A DNA stretch of 64,000 nucleotides. It comes from Pseudomonas sp. RIT-PI-r (GTDB lineage: Bacteria; Pseudomonadota; Gammaproteobacteria; Pseudomonadales; Pseudomonadaceae). Under the pieces are notes generated by a model. The model was not told the DNA's origin and did no database searches. It saw only the letters and a list, made by a program, of their open reading frames with translations. This document shows positions 52,190-62,998 of the stretch, one piece after another. Within the stretch, counting starts at the first letter, position 1. Every line of letters starts with the position of its first letter. The translations under genes and the position numbers were made by a program. Location of the stretch: positions 62,001 through 126,000 of the forward strand of contig NZ_LIGE01000013.1 in NCBI RefSeq assembly GCF_001297015.1, read 5' to 3'.

Positions 52190-53947
52190 ATGTCTGTCGG
52201 TTGGCTGCGCGCCTGTGCGCTGGTGATGTTGGGGCTGTTCAGCGTTACGGCGCTGGCCAAGGATAAAACTGCAATCGTGATCGGCGGCGGCCTGTCGGGC
52301 CTGACCGCCGCTTACGAACTGCAAAACAAAGGCTGGCAGGTCACGCTGCTGGAAGCCAAGCCGAGCCTGGGCGGTCGCTCCGGCATGGCCACCAGCGAGT
52401 GGATTGGCAACGACAAGACGCAGCCGGTGCTGAACAAGTACGTTTCGACATTCAAGCTGGGCACCACGCCGGCTCCGGAATTCGTACGTACTCCGGGTTA
52501 TCTGATCGACGGCGAGTATTTCTCCGCCGCTGATCTGGCGACCAAGCAACCGGCCACCGCCGATGCCTTGAAGCGCTACCAGAAAACCCTTGACGATCTG
52601 GCCCGCTCGATCGACGACCCGCAGAACCCGGCGGCGACCAGCACGCTGCACGCGCTGGACCAGATCACCGTATCGAGCTGGCTCGACAAGCAGAATCTTC
52701 CGGCCACCGCGCGCCAGCTGATCAACCAGGACATCCGCACTCACTACGACGAACCTTCGCGTCTGTCGTTGCTGTATTTCGCTCAGCAGAACCGCGTGTA
52801 TCGTGGCGTTTCCGACCGTGACCTGCGCGCTTCGCGTCTGGTTGGCGGCAGCCAGGTGCTGGCGCAGGCGTTCGTCAAACAGATCAAGACCATCAAGACC
52901 AACTCGCCGGTGTCGGCGATCAATCAGGACAAGGACGGCGTGACCGTCAAGGTCGGCAGTGTTGGCTACCAGGCTGATTACGTCGTACTGGCCGTGCCAT
53001 TGCGCGCACTGAACAAGATTGCGCTGACCCCGGCACTGGATGCTCAGCATCTGGCCGCGATCAAAGGCACCAACTACGGCTGGCGCGACCAGATCATGCT
53101 GAAGTTCAAGACGCCGGTGTGGGAAAGCAAGGCGCGCATGTCCGGCGAGATCTACAGCAACACCGGTCTCGGCATGCTCTGGATCGAACCTGCGCTGAAG
53201 GGCGGCGCCAACGTGGTGATCAACCTGTCCGGCGACAACGCCCGCGTGATGCAGGCGTTCGGCGACAAGCAGATGGTCGATCAGGTGCTGATTCGTCTGC
53301 ACGCGTTTTATCCACAGGCCCGTGGCTCGTTCACCGGTTATGAAATCCGCCGCTACAGCACCGACCCGTCGATGGGCGGCGCTTACCTGGCTTATGGCCC
53401 GGGCCAGATCAGCAAGTTCTGGCGCCTGTGGGAACGTCCGCTGCAACGCGTGACGTTCGCTGGCGAACACACCGACACCTTGTACCCGGGCACGCTGGAA
53501 GGCGCATTGCGCACCGGCCAGCGGGCGGCGAGTCAGGTTGAAGACCTGGCGGCTGGCAAATCGTTTGAACCGGCGAAAGTGGTTCCGGCTGCAGCAGCGG
53601 CAGGCGCGGCGGGTGCCGTGGCGGCGAAGAAGGGCAACTTCTTCAGCAACCTGTTCGGCGGTTCGGATGACGACAAGAAGCCTGAGCCAGTGAAAGCACC
53701 AGAGCCGACTCCAGCTCCGGTCGCGCCAGCACCTGCGCCGACTCCGGCACCTGTGCCAGCTCCGGTGGAAGCACCGAAGCCTGCGGCACCAGTGAAAGCT
53801 GCACCGGCGAAGAAAGCGGCGGCCAAGCCTGCGGCGAAGAAGCCGGCGGCTAAAACCGAAGCGAAAAAGCCTGCGGCGAAACCGGCAGCGAAGAAGGCTG
53901 AACCGGCGAAGAAGCCAGCGGCAACGACCGAGACCAAGGCGCAGTAA
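52190..53947 (+). CDS. exported flavin amine oxidase with Ala/Lys/Pro-rich C-terminal tail
   Basis: 585 residues. A signal peptide (about 1-23) is followed by a dinucleotide-binding VIGGGLSGLTAAYEL and GGRSG of the monoamine-oxidase fold. The FAD-contacting FAGEHTDTLYPGTLEGAL lies near 425-445. Catalytic substrate unknown. From about residue 463 a 120-residue tail begins with an Ala run, FFSNLFGGSDDDKK, a Pro-Ala stretch and AAKKPAAK-type repeats, resembling histone H1 or AlgP. The P. aeruginosa neighbour PA0421 holds the same place; whether it shares the tail I cannot say. A strong terminator follows. Confidence 0.85.
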   Translation: MSVGWLRACALVMLGLFSVTALAKDKTAIVIGGGLSGLTAAYELQNKGWQVTLLEAKPSLGGRSGMATSEWIGNDKTQPVLNKYVSTFKLGTTPAPEFVRTPGYLIDGEYFSAADLATKQPATADALKRYQKTLDDLARSIDDPQNPAATSTLHALDQITVSSWLDKQNLPATARQLINQDIRTHYDEPSRLSLLYFAQQNRVYRGVSDRDLRASRLVGGSQVLAQAFVKQIKTIKTNSPVSAINQDKDGVTVKVGSVGYQADYVVLAVPLRALNKIALTPALDAQHLAAIKGTNYGWRDQIMLKFKTPVWESKARMSGEIYSNTGLGMLWIEPALKGGANVVINLSGDNARVMQAFGDKQMVDQVLIRLHAFYPQARGSFTGYEIRRYSTDPSMGGAYLAYGPGQISKFWRLWERPLQRVTFAGEHTDTLYPGTLEGALRTGQRAASQVEDLAAGKSFEPAKVVPAAAAAGAAGAVAAKKGNFFSNLFGGSDDDKKPEPVKAPEPTPAPVAPAPAPTPAPVPAPVEAPKPAAPVKAAPAKKAAAKPAAKKPAAKTEAKKPAAKPAAKKAEPAKKPAATTETKAQ

Positions 53948-53965
53948 GCCTTGCGGTGAATGAAG

Positions 53966-53995
53966 AAGCGCGGCGTTTATGCCGCGCTTTTTTTT
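53966..53995 (+). terminator. rho-independent terminator of the amine oxidase gene
   Basis: 9-bp stem AAGCGCGGC (53966-53974) with GCCGCGCTT (53981-53989), loop GTTTAT, followed by a T-run to 53995. Placed 19 bases after the stop codon. Confidence 0.92.
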
Positions 53996-54009
53996 GCCTG
54001 TGAGGGCCC

Positions 54010-54103
54010 CATCGCTGGCAAGCCAGCTCCCACAGGTTTCTGAGGTGAACGCAGGATTTGTGAACGCCACCGACCACTGTGGGAGCGGGCTTGCCCGCGA
54101 TGA
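54010..54103. repeat. hybrid REP pair (family A variants)
   Basis: Left arm CATCGCTGGCAAGCCAGCTC and right arm GTGGGAGCGGGCTTGCCCGC: two different unit subtypes facing each other, about 35 bases apart. Confidence 0.8.
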
Positions 54104-54220
54104 GGCCTGTCCAGACAGCGCATCATCAGTATCTGCCACCTAACATCCCGCCACACTTTTCCCTTTAATCTTTCCTTAACACGCCACTTACAGACTCTTG
54201 ATCGTATTTCTCGATATTTC

Positions 54221-54240
54221 AAAGCGAAATTTTCCGCTTT
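54221..54240. promoter_or_regulatory. imperfect palindrome upstream of cytochrome b561 gene
   Basis: AAAGCGAAATTTTCCGCTTT, 6-bp arms around an AT-rich centre in an AT-rich region 55 bases before the start codon. It may be an operator for the cybB-yceI pair; the regulator is unknown. Confidence 0.3.
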
Positions 54241-54294
54241 AATTCGATAGATAACTCGCTAGTCTTGGTTCGCAGTTCTCACAGGATTTGGGCA

Positions 54295-54846
54295 ATGCAG
54301 CTACGTAACTCTTCTTCGCGCTATGGTTGGGTCAGCATCTTCATGCACTGGGGCGTGGCGCTGGTGGTCTTCGGGCTGTTCGCGCTGGGCTTGTGGATGG
54401 TCGGGCTGGATTACTACAGCAGCTGGCGCAAAGAAGCGCCGGATCTGCACAAGAGTATTGGCCTGGTGTTGCTGGCCGTGATGGTGTTGCGGGTGCTGTG
54501 GCGCTTTATCAGCCCACCACCGCCGACGCTGCAGAGCTACAGCCGGATGACCCGTATCGGCGCCAAGTTCGGCCACGGGTTTCTGTATCTGGCGCTGTTC
54601 GCTGTGATGCTTGCCGGTTACCTGATTTCCACCGCAGACGGTGTCGGGATCCCGGTGTTTGGCCTGTTTGAAGTTCCTGCACTGGTTTCCGGACTACCGG
54701 ATCAGGCAGATACCGCCGGGGTGATTCATCTCTGGCTGGCGTGGGCGCTGGTAATTTTTTCCGGTCTCCATGCGTTGGCAGCATTGAAGCACCACTTTAT
54801 CGATCGTGATGCGACCCTGACACGAATGCTCGGTCGCAAAGCCTGA
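54295..54846 (+). CDS. cytochrome b561 family protein
   Basis: 183 residues from the ATG at 54295. Four membrane helices with the histidines expected to ligate two b hemes ([39 protein letters not shown] and [26 protein letters not shown]). It moves electrons across or within the inner membrane. Pairing with yceI just 31 bp downstream is common in Proteobacteria. Confidence 0.93.
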   Translation: MQLRNSSSRYGWVSIFMHWGVALVVFGLFALGLWMVGLDYYSSWRKEAPDLHKSIGLVLLAVMVLRVLWRFISPPPPTLQSYSRMTRIGAKFGHGFLYLALFAVMLAGYLISTADGVGIPVFGLFEVPALVSGLPDQADTAGVIHLWLAWALVIFSGLHALAALKHHFIDRDATLTRMLGRKA

Positions 54847-54877
54847 AATTCAACCTCGACTCAAAGGAAAAGAAAGC

Positions 54878-55453
54878 ATGTTGAAAAAGACTCTGGCCGC
54901 TCTGGCAATCGGTTCTGCACTGCTCTCGGCTCAGGCCATGGCAGCGGACTACAAAATCGACAAGGAAGGTCAGCACGCCTTCGTTGACTGGAAAATCAGC
55001 CACCTGGGCTACAGCTTCATCCACGGTACTTTCAAGGATTTCGACGGTACGTTCTCGTGGGATTCGGCCAAGCCTGAAGCCAGCAAGATCTCGGTTGATG
55101 TGAAAACCGCCAGCCTGTGGTCGAACCACGCTGAACGTGACAAGCACATCGCCAGCAAAGACTTCCTCGACGTTGGCAAGTTTGCTGATGCCAAGTTCGT
55201 TTCCACCGCGGTTAAGTCGACCGGTGAAAAGACTGCTGACGTGACCGGCGACCTGACCCTGCACGGCGTGACCAAGCCTGTGACCTTCAAGGCTACGTTC
55301 AACGGCGAAGGCAAGGATCCATGGGGCGGCGAGCGTGCTGGCTTCAACGCCAAGACCACCCTCAACCTGAACGATTTCGGGATCAAGGGCCCAGGTCCTA
55401 CCTCGCAAACTGCGGATCTGGACATCTCGCTGGAAGGCGTGAAAGTTAAATAA
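54878..55453 (+). CDS. yceI: YceI family periplasmic lipid-binding protein
   Basis: 191 residues with a signal peptide ending at AMAA (about 1-22). Lipocalin-like beta-barrel signature: [65 protein letters not shown]. The family binds polyisoprenoids, probably quinones. AAAGGAAAAG ribosome site. Co-transcribed with the cytochrome b561 gene and closed by a strong terminator. Confidence 0.95.
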   Translation: MLKKTLAALAIGSALLSAQAMAADYKIDKEGQHAFVDWKISHLGYSFIHGTFKDFDGTFSWDSAKPEASKISVDVKTASLWSNHAERDKHIASKDFLDVGKFADAKFVSTAVKSTGEKTADVTGDLTLHGVTKPVTFKATFNGEGKDPWGGERAGFNAKTTLNLNDFGIKGPGPTSQTADLDISLEGVKVK

Positions 55454-55470
55454 CTTTCGCTCGCCACAGA

Positions 55471-55506
55471 AAAACGCCCCCGGTCGAAAGGCCGGGGGCG
55501 TTTTTT
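55471..55506 (+). terminator. rho-independent terminator of yceI
   Basis: GC-rich stem CGCCCCCGG (55475-55483) with CCGGGGGCG (55492-55500) and a TTTTTT run after it; it also has an A-run on the left side. Confidence 0.92.
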
Positions 55507-55531
55507 ATTGTCCGCCACAACCCTGATCCCC

Positions 55532-55557
55532 TGTAGGAGCCTTCGGCAGCTCCTACA
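55532..55557. repeat. short family-B remnant hairpin
   Basis: TGTAGGAGCCTTCGGCAGCT then CCTACA: the outer parts of a family-B unit joined into one compact hairpin. Confidence 0.7.
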
Positions 55558-55580
55558 GAAAGCGGGTTTGAGTCGCCCAT

Positions 55581-55616
55581 AAAAATGCCCCGGCTCTTGC
55601 GAGGCGGGGCATTTTT
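55581..55616 (-). terminator. rho-independent terminator of rhlE (works on both strands)
   Basis: 11-bp stem AAAAATGCCCC (55581-55591) with GGGGCATTTTT (55606-55616). It lies 15 bp past the rhlE stop codon. Confidence 0.88.
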
Positions 55617-55631
55617 CATTGCAGCGTCAAA

Positions 55632-57515
55632 TCAGCGATTGCGGGTCAGCAAGGCTGGTTTTTCACCACGCGGACGGCTTGGCAGTTGATCGAGCTGCTC
55701 AGGCGTCGGGAAGCGGTCGGCTTTCGATTCCTTGTGCATGATCTTCGGGCCATTGCTGCGCGGGTTTTGCACAGCCGGTTCGCTACGTGGCTGATCGTCA
55801 CGGGCCGGACGACGGTTGCGCGAGGACGAGGCGGAATCGTCGCGACGACCCGACTGACCATCACGCGGTGCGCCGTTGCGCGGGCCGCTGCGTTTGGCTG
55901 GCGGGGTGCCGGTGCTTGAACCGTTGCTGTTGCGCGGGCCGTTCTGGCGACCTTGCGACTGACCGCCGCGTGGTGCGCCCGAACCTGCGCCAGCACCTTG
56001 AGCCGGTGCGCCTGGACGACGACCACGGCCGCCAGCAGGAGCCGGCTTCGGCACGTAATCAACGCGGTTACCGAAGTTATCGATATCGTCGTCGAGGAAC
56101 TCGTCCGGTGCGCGATCGGCAGCAGCACGCGGCGGCTGGCTCGGACGCTGTTCACGGGCCGGAGTGCCTTCGCGCGGTTTCTGCTGACGGGCAGGGCGCT
56201 CGCCACGTTCACCGGCCGGCTTGTCTTTGCCCTTGTCCTTGCCTTTGTCTTTACGACCGCCACCACCGCCGCCGCCATTCGGCCCGTCGCCGCGTGGGCC
56301 ACGTGGATTGCGCGGGTTGCGCACGTCCGGACGCTCGCGCACTTCCGGCTTCTCGGCTTCAATGGTGCTCGAATCGAAGCCCATCAGGTCGCCGTCGGCG
56401 ATTTTCTGCTTGGTCATGCGTTCGATGCTTTTCAGCAGTTTTTCTTCGTCCGGGGCAACCAGCGAGATCGCTTCGCCCGAACGACCGGCACGGCCGGTAC
56501 GGCCGATACGGTGAACGTAATCTTCATCGACGTTCGGCAGTTCGAAGTTGACCACGTGTGGCAACTGATCGATGTCCAGGCCGCGCGCAGCGATGTCGGT
56601 GGCGACCAGGATGCGTACCTGGTTGGCCTTGAAGTCGGCCAGCGCTTTGGTGCGCGCGTTCTGGCTCTTGTTACCGTGGATCGCCACAGCCGGCAGGCCG
56701 TGCTTGTCCAGGTACTCGGCCAGACGGTTGGCGCCGTGCTTGGTGCGGGTAAACACCAGCACCTGTTCCCACGCGCCGGCGGTGATCAAGTGCGCCAGCA
56801 GCGCACGCTTGTGGCTGGCTGGCAGACGGAAGACGCGTTGTTCGATGCGCTCGACCGTGGTGTTCGGCGGCGTCACTTCGATGCGTTCCGGGTTGTGCAG
56901 CAGCTTGCCGGCCAGATCGGTGATGTCCTTGGAGAACGTCGCCGAGAACAGCAGGTTCTGACGCTTGGACGGCAGACGCGCGAGAACTTTCTTTACGTCG
57001 TGCACGAAACCCATGTCGAGCATGCGGTCGGCTTCGTCGAGGACGAGGATTTCCACGTGGGACAGGTCAACGCTGCCCTGGCCGCACAGATCGAGCAAGC
57101 GACCCGGGCAGGCAACGAGCACGTCGACGCCACGGGACATGGCCTGAACCTGGGGGTTCATGCCGACGCCGCCGAAGATGCAGGCACTGACGAATTTCAG
57201 GTCACGGGCGTAGATCTTGAAGCTCTCGTGAACCTGGGCCGCGAGTTCGCGGGTCGGGGTCAGGACCAGTACGCGCGGTTGGCGCGGGCCATGACGCTGG
57301 GATTTGTCCGGGTGACCGTTGGGGAACAACCGCTCCAGGATCGGAAGGGCGAAACCGCCGGTTTTACCGGTACCTGTCTGTGCCGCAACCATCAGGTCGC
57401 GACCTTGCAACACGGCGGGAATGGCCCGCTGTTGCACCGGAGTAGGCTCGGTATAGCCCGCATCTTCGATGGCGCGGACTAAAGCCTCGGAGAGACCGAG
57501 GGAAGCAAAGGACAT
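55632..57515 (-). CDS. rhlE: DEAD-box RNA helicase RhlE with long basic/RG-rich tail
   Basis: 627 residues from the ATG at 57515. Core helicase motifs: Q-motif [19 protein letters not shown], motif [12 protein letters not shown], Ia [13 protein letters not shown] box [16 protein letters not shown] in [11 protein letters not shown], and [17 protein letters not shown]. From about residue 382 a 245-residue disordered tail is rich in Arg, Gly, Pro, Lys with [11 protein letters not shown]. RhlE acts in ribosome assembly and cold-time RNA remodelling. The leader of about 200 bases (57516-57737) is long. Confidence 0.94.
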   Translation of the reverse strand: MSFASLGLSEALVRAIEDAGYTEPTPVQQRAIPAVLQGRDLMVAAQTGTGKTGGFALPILERLFPNGHPDKSQRHGPRQPRVLVLTPTRELAAQVHESFKIYARDLKFVSACIFGGVGMNPQVQAMSRGVDVLVACPGRLLDLCGQGSVDLSHVEILVLDEADRMLDMGFVHDVKKVLARLPSKRQNLLFSATFSKDITDLAGKLLHNPERIEVTPPNTTVERIEQRVFRLPASHKRALLAHLITAGAWEQVLVFTRTKHGANRLAEYLDKHGLPAVAIHGNKSQNARTKALADFKANQVRILVATDIAARGLDIDQLPHVVNFELPNVDEDYVHRIGRTGRAGRSGEAISLVAPDEEKLLKSIERMTKQKIADGDLMGFDSSTIEAEKPEVRERPDVRNPRNPRGPRGDGPNGGGGGGGRKDKGKDKGKDKPAGERGERPARQQKPREGTPAREQRPSQPPRAAADRAPDEFLDDDIDNFGNRVDYVPKPAPAGGRGRRPGAPAQGAGAGSGAPRGGQSQGRQNGPRNSNGSSTGTPPAKRSGPRNGAPRDGQSGRRDDSASSSRNRRPARDDQPRSEPAVQNPRSNGPKIMHKESKADRFPTPEQLDQLPSRPRGEKPALLTRNR

Positions 57516-57722
57516 GAGTAATCCTGTTTTAGTTAGGGCTTGGCCCAATGGGAGTCTTGCCTGGCGCGAATCACGTTTAAGAGGACGCAATCCCGTCCGG
57601 TCCTGCTGCGGTTCCGAAGGCACGTCTGGAGCGCTCGCGCGGGCTGCAAAGCTGCGCTGTAGCGGGTCGAGAGGCCTGTTACGGTTCCGGGCGTCCGGGC
57701 GTGAGCCTGGCGGGAACGCCGG

Positions 57723-57728
57723 AGTATA
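57723..57728 (-). promoter_or_regulatory. possible -10 element of rhlE
   Basis: On the minus strand a TATACT hexamer about 208 bases before the rhlE start. No good -35 is seen at the right distance, so this is weak. If used, rhlE has a long leader typical of cold-controlled mRNAs. Confidence 0.3.
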
Positions 57729-57737
57729 ACAGAGCAA

Positions 57738-58550
57738 TCACTGCGCGCTGCTTTCCTGCTGCTCAACGGTTTTGCCGCTGGCCGTGGCCGAATCCATCGA
57801 GGGGCCGCTGGCGGGCGCGGTGCCATAGCGGGCGCTCAACTCTGCATACGCGGGTTCACGCTTGAATCGCTTGAGCTCGGCACCGAAACGCTGCACCAGC
57901 AAATCCATGCCGGCATTGCGCCGAACTGCCAGAAACTGGCTCTGACGGCTAATAACGGTCGGGTTTTCACTGATCTGATCGCGAATGTTCAATTCGTCGA
58001 GCAAGTGCTGACCAACGCGGCGATCGGTGATCAACAGGTCGATGCGACCGCGCACCAGTTTGCCAAAGTTGGCTTCGTGGGTCGGCGCGGGCTCACGGGT
58101 AAACAGCGTTGAATTGCTGAAGTCGGGGCTATACAGATAACCCGGTGAGGTGCCGATGGTCAGGCCCTTGAGTTCTTCGAGTTTGCTGAACGGGTGCGGC
58201 CGGTCGTTGGCGTAGAACATCACGAACTCGACGTCCGACAGTGGTTCGCTCGGGTAAAGCAGGGTGGCATCACGCTCGTCACTGTGAAAAATATCCAGCG
58301 CGCCATCCGCCTGGCCGGTCTCCAGCATCGACAGGCAGCGCTTCCACGGGAGGAATTGCCATTCCACTTCGATACCCAGACGTTTGAAGACGATGGCAGT
58401 GGTTTCGTAGTCGAGCCCGAGGTTCTTGCCGTTCTCTTCATAGACGTAAGGCGCCCATGGTTCGGTGACAATACGCAGCTTCTCGCCTCGAGCGGCGAAG
58501 CTCAGGCAAGCAAAAACCAGCACGGCGAATAACTGCGTGATCAAAGGCAT
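57738..58550 (-). CDS. periplasmic solute-binding protein, amino-acid ABC transporter type (SBP_bac_3)
   Basis: 270 residues with a signal peptide (about 1-22, ending FAARGE). Family 3 fold: LRIVTEPWAPYVYEENGKNLGLDYE, VEWQFLPWKRCLSMLETGQADGAL, LTIGTSPGYLYSP and GRIDLLITDRRVG. No permease or ATPase is next to it, so it may be an orphan binding protein or a sensor-type protein. Ligand unknown. Confidence 0.85.
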   Translation of the reverse strand: MPLITQLFAVLVFACLSFAARGEKLRIVTEPWAPYVYEENGKNLGLDYETTAIVFKRLGIEVEWQFLPWKRCLSMLETGQADGALDIFHSDERDATLLYPSEPLSDVEFVMFYANDRPHPFSKLEELKGLTIGTSPGYLYSPDFSNSTLFTREPAPTHEANFGKLVRGRIDLLITDRRVGQHLLDELNIRDQISENPTVISRQSQFLAVRRNAGMDLLVQRFGAELKRFKREPAYAELSARYGTAPASGPSMDSATASGKTVEQQESSAQ

Positions 58551-58624
58551 GGCTTGAGATTACGACGAGAAACGCGAAAGAGCCAGAAGGTGGCAGTAGA
58601 AGCTCTGTTTCGGGCATTTAAAAG

Positions 58625-58704
58625 CAAAAGATCGCAGCCTGCAGCAGCTCCTACATTGGTATTAATCACCCTGTGTAGGAGCTGCCGAAGGCTGCGATCT
58701 TTTG
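58625..58704. repeat. REP-like inverted pair (family B)
   Basis: CAAAAGATCGCAGCCTGCAG and its near-inverse, about 25 bases apart, between the metF 3' end and the solute-binding protein start. Confidence 0.8.
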
Positions 58705-58743
58705 ATCTTGCTTGTAGCTTTCAGCTTGAAGCTTGCAGCTGCT

Positions 58744-59589
58744 TCAGCGCGGCAACTTCAAATTATTCCAGATCGCCAGACTCGGTTCAGCCTGGTTCAT
58801 GGAATAGAAGTGCAGCCCCGGCGCGCCGCCCTGCAACAGACGCTCGCACATCTCGCTGACGACTTGTTCACCAAAGCGCTGAATGCTCTGAGTGTCATCG
58901 CCGTAGGCTTCCAGTTGCTTGCGGATCCAGCGCGGAATTTCCGCACCGCAGGCATCGGAGAAGCGCGCGAGTTTGCTGTAGTTGGTGATCGGCATGATCC
59001 CCGGGACGATCGGCAGATCGACACCCTGCGCCTGCAAACGGTCGACAAAGTAGAAGTAGCTGTCGGCGTTGAAGAAGTACTGGGTGATCGCGCTATCGGC
59101 GCCGGCGCGAGCCTTGCGCACGAAGTTGGCCAGATCGTCTTCGTAGTTGCGTGCTTGCGGATGCATCTCCGGGTAAGCAGCGACTTCGATGTGGAAATGG
59201 TCACCGGTTTCTTCACGAATGAATTCCACCAGTTCATTGGCGTGACGCAGCTCACCGCTGGTCATGCCCATGCCGGACGGCAGGTCACCGCGCAGGGCAA
59301 CGATGCGCTTGATGCCGGCAGCCTTGTACTCGTTCAGCAGGCCGCGCAGGTCGTCCTTGCTGTCGCCGACGCACGACAGGTGCGGTGCGGCCGGTACTTT
59401 GACTTCGCTTTCCAGTTGCAGAACGGTGTTGAGGGTGCGATCACGGGTCGAACCACCAGCGCCATAGGTGCAGGAAAAGAAATCAGGGTTGTAAGTGGCC
59501 AGCTGACGGGCAGTGGCGAGCAGTTTTTCATGCCCAGCATCGGTCTTGGTCGGGAAGAACTCGAAGCTGTAGCGACGGTCTTGGGACAT
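58744..59589 (-). CDS. metF: 5,10-methylenetetrahydrofolate reductase
   Basis: 281 residues from the ATG at 59589, for which AAGGG lies 7 bases upstream; an ATG two codons earlier is too close to it. It reduces methylene-THF to methyl-THF for methionine synthesis with FAD. Motifs: RRYSFEFFPTKTDAG, FFSCTYGAGGSTRD, HLSCVGDSKDDL and IVALRGDLPSG. Follows ahcY after 173 bp including a repeat. Confidence 0.96.
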   Translation of the reverse strand: MSQDRRYSFEFFPTKTDAGHEKLLATARQLATYNPDFFSCTYGAGGSTRDRTLNTVLQLESEVKVPAAPHLSCVGDSKDDLRGLLNEYKAAGIKRIVALRGDLPSGMGMTSGELRHANELVEFIREETGDHFHIEVAAYPEMHPQARNYEDDLANFVRKARAGADSAITQYFFNADSYFYFVDRLQAQGVDLPIVPGIMPITNYSKLARFSDACGAEIPRWIRKQLEAYGDDTQSIQRFGEQVVSEMCERLLQGGAPGLHFYSMNQAEPSLAIWNNLKLPR

Positions 59590-59629
59590 GGTCATACCCT
59601 TGGAAACACGTAAGCCGGACGCTGCACCC

Positions 59630-59695
59630 TGTAGGAGCTGCCGCAGGCTGCGATCTTTGCGGATCAAAAGATCGCAGCCTGCGGCAGCTCCTACA
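59630..59695. repeat. REP-like inverted pair (family B), tight
   Basis: TGTAGGAGCTGCCGCAGGCT and inverse with only a few bases between; a long perfect hairpin between ahcY and metF. Confidence 0.85.
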
Positions 59696-59762
59696 CAGAG
59701 CGGTCAGCAGCGCCAGTCAGGCAACGCGGTGCGCCAGGCACACCGCGTCGACGCTCAGCCAA

Positions 59763-61373
<1,611 letters not shown>

Positions 61374-61493
61374 AGGGTTTCTGTCGGCCAGATGAAGATC
61401 GTTAATGGCGACCATAGTCGAAGCCGCATGGAGCCTGACCGCTCAGTCTGCCAAGATACCGTCCATCGTTCGGCAAGACACTCAGGAGTGAAG

Positions 61494-61901
61494 ATGAATT
61501 TCCACACCCGCAAATGGGTAAAACCCGAAGACCTCAACCCCAACGGCACCCTGTTCGGCGGCAGCCTGTTGCGCTGGATCGACGAAGAAGCGGCGATTTA
61601 CGCCATCGTGCAACTGGGCAATCAGCGCGTGGTGACCAAGTACATTTCCGAAATCAACTTCGTCAGCGCCTCGCGCCAGGGCGACATCATCGAACTGGGC
61701 ATCACCGCCACCGAGTTCGGTCGTACCTCGATCACCCTGACCTGCGAAGTGCGCAACAAGATCACTCGCAAGAGCATTCTGACGGTTGAGAAGATGGTGT
61801 TTGTGAACCTCGGCGAAGACGGCTTGCCGGCACCGCACGGCCGCACCGAAATCAAATACGTCAAGGACCAGTTCCAGGAAGATGAATTAGTCAGCGAGTA
61901 A
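61494..61901 (+). CDS. hotdog-fold acyl-CoA thioesterase
   Basis: 135 residues from the ATG at 61494 with a CAGGAGTGAAG ribosome site. It shows the thioesterase motif DLNPNGTLFGGSLLRWIDEEA with the catalytic Asp or Glu helix and VVTKYISEINFVSASRQGD. It cleaves acyl-CoA; chain-length choice is not readable. Divergent from ahcY. Best fit is the YciA/BFIT-like group. Confidence 0.88.
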   Translation: MNFHTRKWVKPEDLNPNGTLFGGSLLRWIDEEAAIYAIVQLGNQRVVTKYISEINFVSASRQGDIIELGITATEFGRTSITLTCEVRNKITRKSILTVEKMVFVNLGEDGLPAPHGRTEIKYVKDQFQEDELVSE

Positions 61902-61910
61902 TGCGAGCTC

Positions 61911-62010
61911 CGTAGGAGCTGCCGCAGGCTGCGATCTTTTGATCTTGTTTCTAAAAAATCAAAATCAAAAGATCGTCCGATCGCGGCCCGAGCCTTCGGC
62001 AGCTCCTACA
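61911..62010. repeat. REP-like inverted pair (family B), diverged
   Basis: CGTAGGAGCTGCCGCAGGCT arm and an inverse arm interrupted by a CGTCCGATCGCGGCCCG insertion; after the thioesterase gene. Confidence 0.75.
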
Positions 62011-62099
62011 GGTCCGACGTAGGATTTGCGTGGCGCTCACAGAACGTATTACAAGCCGCAAGGGTCGTAGGTAAACACCACCCCCACGGTTCCCACGCC

Positions 62100-62996
62100 A
62101 TGACCACTCCCACCGACGGCAAAACCCCCGACCTCTCGGCCAAAGAACAGCACGAAGTCGAGAAAAGCCAGCCGCCGCGTGCGGCTGTCCTGCACGAAAT
62201 CATCCGCAGCCAAGGCGATCAGGAACTGGAGCGCAGCATCGCCGCGCTCTGGTGGTCGGCGCTGGCCGCCGGGTTGACCATGGGCCTGTCATTGATGGGC
62301 ATGGGCTTGCTCAACTCGCGCCTGCCCGAGGGCGAAGAATTCAAGGTAATCGCCAGTTTCGGTTACTGCGCAGGCTTCCTCGCGGTGATCCTCGCACGCC
62401 AGCAGTTGTTCACCGAAAACACCCTGACCGCCGTGCTGCCGGTGATGACCAAACCGACCCTGCTCAATTTCGGCCGTCTGATCCGCCTGTGGACAGTGGT
62501 GCTGGTCGGTAACCTCTGCGGCACGATTCTGGTGGCGTACGTGATGCTCGAACTGCCGATCTTCGACACCAAGACTGACCACGCCTTCCTCGAAATCGGC
62601 CGCAAGGTCATGGAAAACCACGCCAGCCAGATGTTCGCCAAAGGCATCGTTTCCGGCTGGATGATCGCCACCATGGTCTGGATGATCCCGTCCATGGAGA
62701 GCGCGAAGATGTGGATCATCATCCTCATCACCTATCTGATGGCGCTCGGTGATTTCACCCACATTGTGGTGGGTTCGGCAGAAGTGTCGTATCTGGTGTT
62801 TGCCGGCGAATTGCCGTGGAGTGATTTCTGGGCGGTGTTCGCGGGGCCGACGCTGGCGGGGGACATCATTGGCGGCAGCTTTATTTTCGCGCTGATCAGC
62901 CATGCGCAGATCCGCAGTGAGAGCGGGGCGCCAAAGGCCGATAAACCCGGCTCTGGCGAAACCCGCGAAGATGACTCGGACAGCAAAAGCCAATAG
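62100..62996 (+). CDS. formate/nitrite transporter (FNT) family membrane protein, YfdC-like
   Basis: 298 residues. A charged N-terminus, then six membrane helices starting LWWSALAAGLTMGLSL, with VILARQQLFTENTLTAVLP and WMIPSMESAKMWIIILITYLMAL, closest to the YfdC subgroup of FNT channels. The transported anion is unknown. It ends two bases before the end of the convergent symporter gene. Confidence 0.85.
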   Translation: MTTPTDGKTPDLSAKEQHEVEKSQPPRAAVLHEIIRSQGDQELERSIAALWWSALAAGLTMGLSLMGMGLLNSRLPEGEEFKVIASFGYCAGFLAVILARQQLFTENTLTAVLPVMTKPTLLNFGRLIRLWTVVLVGNLCGTILVAYVMLELPIFDTKTDHAFLEIGRKVMENHASQMFAKGIVSGWMIATMVWMIPSMESAKMWIIILITYLMALGDFTHIVVGSAEVSYLVFAGELPWSDFWAVFAGPTLAGDIIGGSFIFALISHAQIRSESGAPKADKPGSGETREDDSDSKSQ

Positions 62997-62998
62997 CT

